In this document: piece after piece, positions 6,825-9,788 of the stretch | Numbering within the stretch: position 1 is the stretch's first letter | Layout: each line of letters opens with the position of its first letter | Source of the DNA: an uncultured Subdoligranulum sp. | GTDB taxonomy: Bacteria > Bacillota_A > Clostridia > Oscillospirales > Ruminococcaceae | DNA length: 9,788 bases | Reading direction: 5' to 3' | Assembly (NCBI GenBank): GCA_900772715.1 | Contig: CAAGRN010000094.1 | Span: forward strand, 1-9,788 | Made by a program: the position numbers and the translations under genes | Notes under the pieces: model-generated | Database searches by the model: none | Told to the model about the DNA's origin: nothing | The model's input: only the letters and a program-made list of their open reading frames with translations

Positions 6825-6862
6825 AAAAGAAATGACCGCCTTGCCCGAAAGCAAAACGGTCA
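6825..6862 (-). terminator. Intrinsic terminator after the toxin-antitoxin operon
   Basis: Read on the minus strand, TGACCGTTTTGC (6862-6851) pairs with GCAAGGCGGTCA (6844-6833), a 12-bp stem with two central T-G wobbles and a 6-nt TTTCGG loop. TTTCTTTT (6832-6825) follows. It lies 11 nt after the toxin stop and just before the VirB6 ribosome site. It would end the toxin-antitoxin transcript, and would also limit the larger transfer transcript unless read through, so it may act as an attenuator for virB6-prgI-virB4. Confidence 0.68.
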
Positions 6863-6873
6863 TACATTCGATA

Positions 6874-7170
6874 TTATTCTAAATACTGCGGCAGATTCCA
6901 TGAACCGCGCAAGACACGATGAATTTCTACAATCTGCTGCTCAGTCTGGACGCGGTAGAACACAAGATACTTGTCAGCAACCAATTTTCGATAGCTGGGG
7001 TCATGCTCGTATTCCTCGCACATATTGGGCGTTGCGGACAGCCTTTCGATTTTTTCACGGATTTCCCGCAGCACACGCGGAGCGGTCTTGGGATAAAAGC
7101 CGGAAAGATACCGTGCAATGTCCGTTAAGTCCTGTACAGCAAGGGGCAGATATTTGATTTTATAAGCCAT
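6874..7170 (-). CDS. RelE/ParE-family toxin
   Basis: This 98-residue type II toxin belongs to the RelE/ParE superfamily, whose members either cleave ribosome-bound mRNA (RelE) or poison gyrase (ParE). The family fold is visible: strand YKIKYLPLA (3-11), helix DLTDIARYLS (14-23), a long basic helix around 31-46, the central strand SYRKLVADKYLVFYRV (59-74), and the terminal strand IVEIHRVLRGSWN (80-92). Which of the two activities applies cannot be decided from sequence. The ATG at 7170 lies inside the antitoxin's last codons (11-nt overlap), the usual coupled arrangement. The terminator at 6862-6825 follows the stop. Confidence 0.9.
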   Translation of the reverse strand: MAYKIKYLPLAVQDLTDIARYLSGFYPKTAPRVLREIREKIERLSATPNMCEEYEHDPSYRKLVADKYLVFYRVQTEQQIVEIHRVLRGSWNLPQYLE

Positions 7171-7441
7171 ATTCCTTGTTCAGCATCCCCCATACGCTAT
7201 CATGATCTTCCCACTGCGTGTTCGGGTCGGCAGCCTGTTCTTTGGCCTTTGCCAGTTCTTCGGCCACATACCGTTGATGCAGAAATTCCTCATACTTGCC
7301 GTAGTCCTCAATATTAATGAGAACAGACTCCCCGCGTCCCTGATTTGTAATAATGACATGGTTATGATTTTTTGTCATGTCGGCAATCTCTGCATAATGA
7401 TTGCGTAAATCACGCGATGGACGAACGAATGTTTGCATCAT
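7160..7441 (-). CDS. Phd/YefM-family antitoxin
   Basis: This 93-residue antitoxin pairs with the RelE/ParE toxin immediately downstream. Its N-terminal half has the Phd/YefM DNA-binding and dimerisation pattern: FVRPSRDLRNHYAEIADM (5-22), HVIITNQGRGESVLINIEDY (28-47). The acidic C-terminal half (about 55-93) is the likely toxin-binding tail. ATG 7441 is chosen because a consensus AGGAGGTG (7455-7448) lies 6 nt upstream; a GTG at 7450 overlaps that site and ATG 7438 is also possible. It probably represses its own promoter together with the toxin. Confidence 0.9.
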   Translation of the reverse strand: MMQTFVRPSRDLRNHYAEIADMTKNHNHVIITNQGRGESVLINIEDYGKYEEFLHQRYVAEELAKAKEQAADPNTQWEDHDSVWGMLNKEYGL

Positions 7442-7465
7442 AATGGACACCTCCTGTTTGTATTC

Positions 7466-7494
7466 ATTGTATCACAGTATGACTACACATTCAA
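7466..7494 (-). promoter_or_regulatory. Sigma-A-type promoter of the toxin-antitoxin operon
   Basis: On the minus strand TTGAAT (7494-7489) and TACAAT (7471-7466) are separated by exactly 17 bp, a near-consensus vegetative promoter. It lies between the Maff2 stop and the antitoxin's ribosome site, so the pair has its own transcription inside the transfer operon. Confidence 0.75.
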
Positions 7495-7501
7495 GTGGTA
7501 C
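7469..7501. repeat. Candidate autorepression operator
   Basis: GTATCAC (7469-7475) and GTGGTAC (7495-7501) are inverted copies with one mismatch, separated by 19 bp. Together they bracket the -35 and -10 of the toxin-antitoxin promoter. Phd/YefM antitoxins commonly bind such palindromic sites. The arms are short, so this is suggestive only. Confidence 0.4.
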
Positions 7502-7511
7502 TTTTTGCCCA

Positions 7512-7847
7512 TTACAGAATCATATCCAAAATATCCTTTGCAAAGTAAATCACCACACCGCCGAAAAAGGTCATAAAGCCCTGCGCCCGCTGGCTGGCAT
7601 CATGGCCTTTGAGGGCAAGACCGATTTGGACGATACCAAACCCCAGCAAAATTGCACCAATGGCCTTAATCGCGCTGAACACAAAGTCGCTCAAATTGTT
7701 AATGGTGGTCAGCGGGTCATCTGCAAAGGCGGGCATAGCCATAACGAAAACAGCGGCAACCACCGTTGCCGCCGTCAGATAAATGCGCTTGATTTTGCGG
7801 TCATTCGCCGCCTTGTTCATATTGAGAGAAGTTTTCTTCATTTTCAT
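7512..7847 (-). CDS. Maff2-family membrane protein, pilin-like
   Basis: This 111-residue protein matches the Maff2 family, which accompanies VirD4 in Firmicutes ICEs. It has a basic N-terminus (KKTSLN...RKIKR), a hydrophobic stretch (23-39) and a signal-peptidase-like site after AFA (40-42). Two further membrane segments follow (about 57-79 and 90-108), separated by a polar KGHDASQRAQ loop. A cleaved signal followed by two short hydrophobic helices is the topology of VirB2/TrbC pilins, so a pilin-like channel role is inferred, not shown. ATG 7847 has GGAGG 9 nt upstream and lies 47 nt inside virD4 in another frame. The toxin-antitoxin pair follows. Confidence 0.85.
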   Translation of the reverse strand: MKMKKTSLNMNKAANDRKIKRIYLTAATVVAAVFVMAMPAFADDPLTTINNLSDFVFSAIKAIGAILLGFGIVQIGLALKGHDASQRAQGFMTFFGGVVIYFAKDILDMIL

Positions 7848-9645
7848 TGTAATTTTCCTCCGGGTGTTTTTCTAAGTAGTCGAGTTGTTCGTACATTTCT
7901 TCGGTAATTTCGGGTGCCGTTGCCGCAGCCACGGCATCCATTGTAATGGTAGCTGCGTCGCCCATATAATCGGGCGGCATTACATAAGGCTCACCTCCTG
8001 CATCGGGTGTGTATTTTACATTCGGATGTTTTAATAGGTTATACTTTCGGTCAATTACCGGGTCCTCGCTGCGCATGAGCAGCAGACATTCATCATCCCG
8101 CATACGGCGGATTTCATCGGGCATACATAGTTCGCGTCCGGCAGTCTGTAAACTGTCACTGCTGCTGCCACGACTACCTTTGCCAATACTCTGACTTTTG
8201 GTGCGCTCGGTTTCCTTGCCGAGAATTTTGGAGAGATATTCGTAAGTACCGTACTCATTGCCGCCGAGATACAACAGCGTGTCGCAGTTGCCGACAATGC
8301 CCTCCCAGTCATCGCGGAACAGACTTTTTAGCTGCGCGATATTCTGCAAAATAATGTCGCAGCTTATATTTCGGCTGCGGCAGACGGCAAGAATATTTTT
8401 GAAGTTTTTGGGCAGCGCGACATTTGCAAACTCATCCATCATCAACCGCACATGGACAGGCAGCGCACCGTTATATTCCGGCGTGGAATCAGCCAGTCGG
8501 AAAAGCTGGTCGAACAACTGTGTGTACAGCATGGTGGCAATGAAGTTGAATGTGGTGTCGTTGTCGGGCAGCACGATGAACAGCGCCCGCTGCTCCAGCC
8601 CCATGTGCGGCAGGAACATTTCATCGCGGCTTGTCATTTCGGCAAACTTGCGGGAGTTGAACATATACAAATTTGCTGCTGCGGAAATCAAGATAGATTG
8701 CAATGTCTTTTTCGCGCCAAGCATAAAAGATTTGAATTGCAATACAGCGGGGTGCTGCGGGTCGCGGCGCTCCAAATCAGCGAACAGCATCATCAAAGGG
8801 TTTTCGACCATTTCATTCTCGCTGACTTGGCAATTCAGAATCATGTACATAAGAGTGGAAAAATTCTGCTCACTGGCGGGGGCTTCGTACATGAGATAGA
8901 GAATCAGCGCGGAAATCAGCAGCACAGAGCTGTCATCCCAAAACTTATCGCCGCCGCTGGGGGCGTCCTTGGGCTTGGTATTGTTGACAATGGCGAACGC
9001 CAGCTTAATGGCATCTTCATCGGTTTCGAGGTAGGCCATTGGGTTGTAATGGCCTTGGAAATGCACAAGGTCAAGCACCGTCACGCTGATTCCATTCATT
9101 TCCATGATTGTGCCGAGGGTGCGGGTCAATTCCCCCTTGGGGTCCAGAAATAGAAAAGAGCCAATCAGTTGCAGCGCATTGGGCTTTACATAAAAGCGGG
9201 TCTTGCCGCTGCCGGAGCCGCCAATCACGATAATATTTAGGTTGTGCTTGTGCGCGTGGCTGTCGGTGCTGAACCGTACATTTTCGGTCAAGATGTAGTT
9301 TTCTTTCGGGTCTTTTGTGTTGTGGTATTTTATGTTCAACCTGTGGGCGCTGCCCCATTTGGCGGTGCCGTGTTCTGCGCCGGGATGTCGGTCTGCTTGG
9401 TCGAGCATATAGCAGTAGACAGCCAACGGATAAAGCACCAGAACGGCCAGCAGGAATTTGGGCGTATTGGCACACCATCTTAGGACCATTGGATTGTTGA
9501 GAATAACGCTCAACGCAGCTGTAATTTCCGCCAGCCCCTGCACCTGTTCGGTAGCCTGCGCCAGCGCTGCGGCGGCAAACAACAGCGGCAGCAGCAACAG
9601 GCCGTACAGAATAATTTCCGTGCGGCGGTCTTTGTTGGGGCGCAT
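7801..9645 (-). CDS. virD4: VirD4-like coupling protein (CD1115 type)
   Basis: This type IV coupling ATPase recruits the relaxase-DNA complex to the mating channel at the inner membrane. The 614-residue protein has two N-terminal membrane helices (about 12-30 and 63-80), the GTAKWGSA segment (93-100), Walker A GGSGSGKT (142-149), LFLDPKGE (165-172), Walker B LMMDEFANV (401-409) and the conserved CRSRNIS...QNIAQLK stretch (422-440). All motifs expected of the TraG/VirD4 family are present. The C-terminal tail is rich in Glu, Asn and Gln. ATG 9645 starts 5 nt after the upstream gene's stop. A GAGG-bearing loop 14 nt upstream is the only ribosome-site-like element, so coupling to the upstream gene is likely. 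Confidence 0.95.
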   Translation of the reverse strand: MRPNKDRRTEIILYGLLLLPLLFAAAALAQATEQVQGLAEITAALSVILNNPMVLRWCANTPKFLLAVLVLYPLAVYCYMLDQADRHPGAEHGTAKWGSAHRLNIKYHNTKDPKENYILTENVRFSTDSHAHKHNLNIIVIGGSGSGKTRFYVKPNALQLIGSFLFLDPKGELTRTLGTIMEMNGISVTVLDLVHFQGHYNPMAYLETDEDAIKLAFAIVNNTKPKDAPSGGDKFWDDSSVLLISALILYLMYEAPASEQNFSTLMYMILNCQVSENEMVENPLMMLFADLERRDPQHPAVLQFKSFMLGAKKTLQSILISAAANLYMFNSRKFAEMTSRDEMFLPHMGLEQRALFIVLPDNDTTFNFIATMLYTQLFDQLFRLADSTPEYNGALPVHVRLMMDEFANVALPKNFKNILAVCRSRNISCDIILQNIAQLKSLFRDDWEGIVGNCDTLLYLGGNEYGTYEYLSKILGKETERTKSQSIGKGSRGSSSDSLQTAGRELCMPDEIRRMRDDECLLLMRSEDPVIDRKYNLLKHPNVKYTPDAGGEPYVMPPDYMGDAATITMDAVAAATAPEITEEMYEQLDYLEKHPEENYNENEENFSQYEQGGE

Positions 9646-9650
9646 GGATT

Positions 9651-9788
9651 TCAGCGGGCCTCATCCCGCTGCGGGGCGCTTTGGCTGCGCTGCCAGCCGA
9701 GCGCCTTTTCCACGGTATCCCCGATAGTGGCAGACAACTCGCGGATTTCCTCCAAGTGCTGGCACGGCTGCCCGCCGAAATTGTCATC
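9651..9788 (-). CDS. C-terminal end of an unidentified gene, cut by window edge
   Basis: A minus-strand frame enters at the window edge and runs 45 codons to TGA at 9653-9651. It includes CQHLEEIRELSATIGDTVEK and a charged tail (QRDEAR). It stops 5 nt before the virD4 ATG, the spacing expected of an operon neighbour. I do not recognise the family. In related elements a DUF3801/PcfB gene often sits here, but this tail gives no positive support for that. The EEIRELSATIG stretch would suit an amphipathic or coiled-coil helix. Confidence 0.55.
   Translation of the reverse strand, partial: DDNFGGQPCQHLEEIRELSATIGDTVEKALGWQRSQSAPQRDEAR
9653..9670 (-). promoter_or_regulatory. Hairpin presenting the virD4 ribosome site
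   Basis: In the minus-strand mRNA, AGCGGG and CCCGCT form a perfect 6-bp stem around the loop ATGAGG. The loop holds the only GAGG before the virD4 ATG, and the 3' arm ends at the upstream gene's stop codon. Ribosomes finishing the upstream gene would melt it, so it could couple the two genes. This is an inference from geometry. Confidence 0.35.

Noticed and set aside
9071..9787. Minus-strand open frame of 238 codons overlapping the virD4 start
   Set aside because: It is an out-of-frame shadow of virD4; composition (Arg/Gln/Ser/Pro-rich) is typical of a wrong frame, and the Walker A of VirD4 is in the other frame.
1..9788. CRISPR array, tRNA/rRNA genes, insertion-sequence ends, oriT, integrase or relaxase genes
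   Set aside because: Read on both strands; no regular repeat-spacer pattern, no cloverleaf, no transposase or relaxase motifs were seen.

Overview
This window looks like part of the transfer module of an integrative and conjugative element (ICE) from a gut-type Firmicute (Clostridia, perhaps Oscillospiraceae or Lachnospiraceae). The gene order and protein families match the Clostridioides difficile CD1115-CD1108 type of conjugation cluster: VirD4 coupling protein, Maff2 protein, VirB6/TrbL-like protein, PrgI protein, VirB4 ATPase and CD1108-like cell-wall hydrolase. All of these lie on the minus strand, so the operon reads from right to left. Base composition is near balanced, and starts include ATG, TTG and probably GTG. 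No relaxase, integrase or oriT is visible, so this is the mating-channel portion only.

Layout from right (upstream) to left (downstream): the C-terminal end of an unidentified gene (9788-9651); virD4 (9645-7801); a Maff2 pilin-like gene overlapping virD4 by 47 nt (7847-7512); a Phd/YefM-RelE/ParE toxin-antitoxin pair with its own sigma-A-like promoter upstream and a hairpin/T-tract terminator downstream (7494-6825); virB6/trbL (probable TTG start at 6804); prgI (5972-5640); virB4 (5643-3307); a DUF3846-like gene (3301-2867); a DUF6075-like gene (2775-2386); a LysE/ArgO-type amino-acid exporter on the opposite strand with its own extended -10 promoter (1745-2362); and a CD1108-like membrane-anchored M23 peptidase (1622-51).

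The transfer genes would cooperate as a type IV secretion channel. VirD4 brings the relaxase-DNA complex, VirB4 energises assembly, VirB6/PrgI form the membrane pore, Maff2 may be the pilin-like subunit, and the CD1108-like protein would open the peptidoglycan. Three kinds of cargo interrupt this backbone: the toxin-antitoxin pair, the DUF3846/DUF6075 pair and the LysE exporter.

The left end is abnormal. At about position 99 the M23 domain stops before its HxH motif, and the sequence continues, out of frame, as what looks like the C-terminal part of an alpha/beta hydrolase. The junction abuts a perfect 12-bp inverted repeat (101-133). This is either a real rearrangement that killed the peptidase or an assembly/amplification chimera. 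No stretch over 300 bases lacks a gene; the longest gap is the 122-nt divergent region at 1623-1744.
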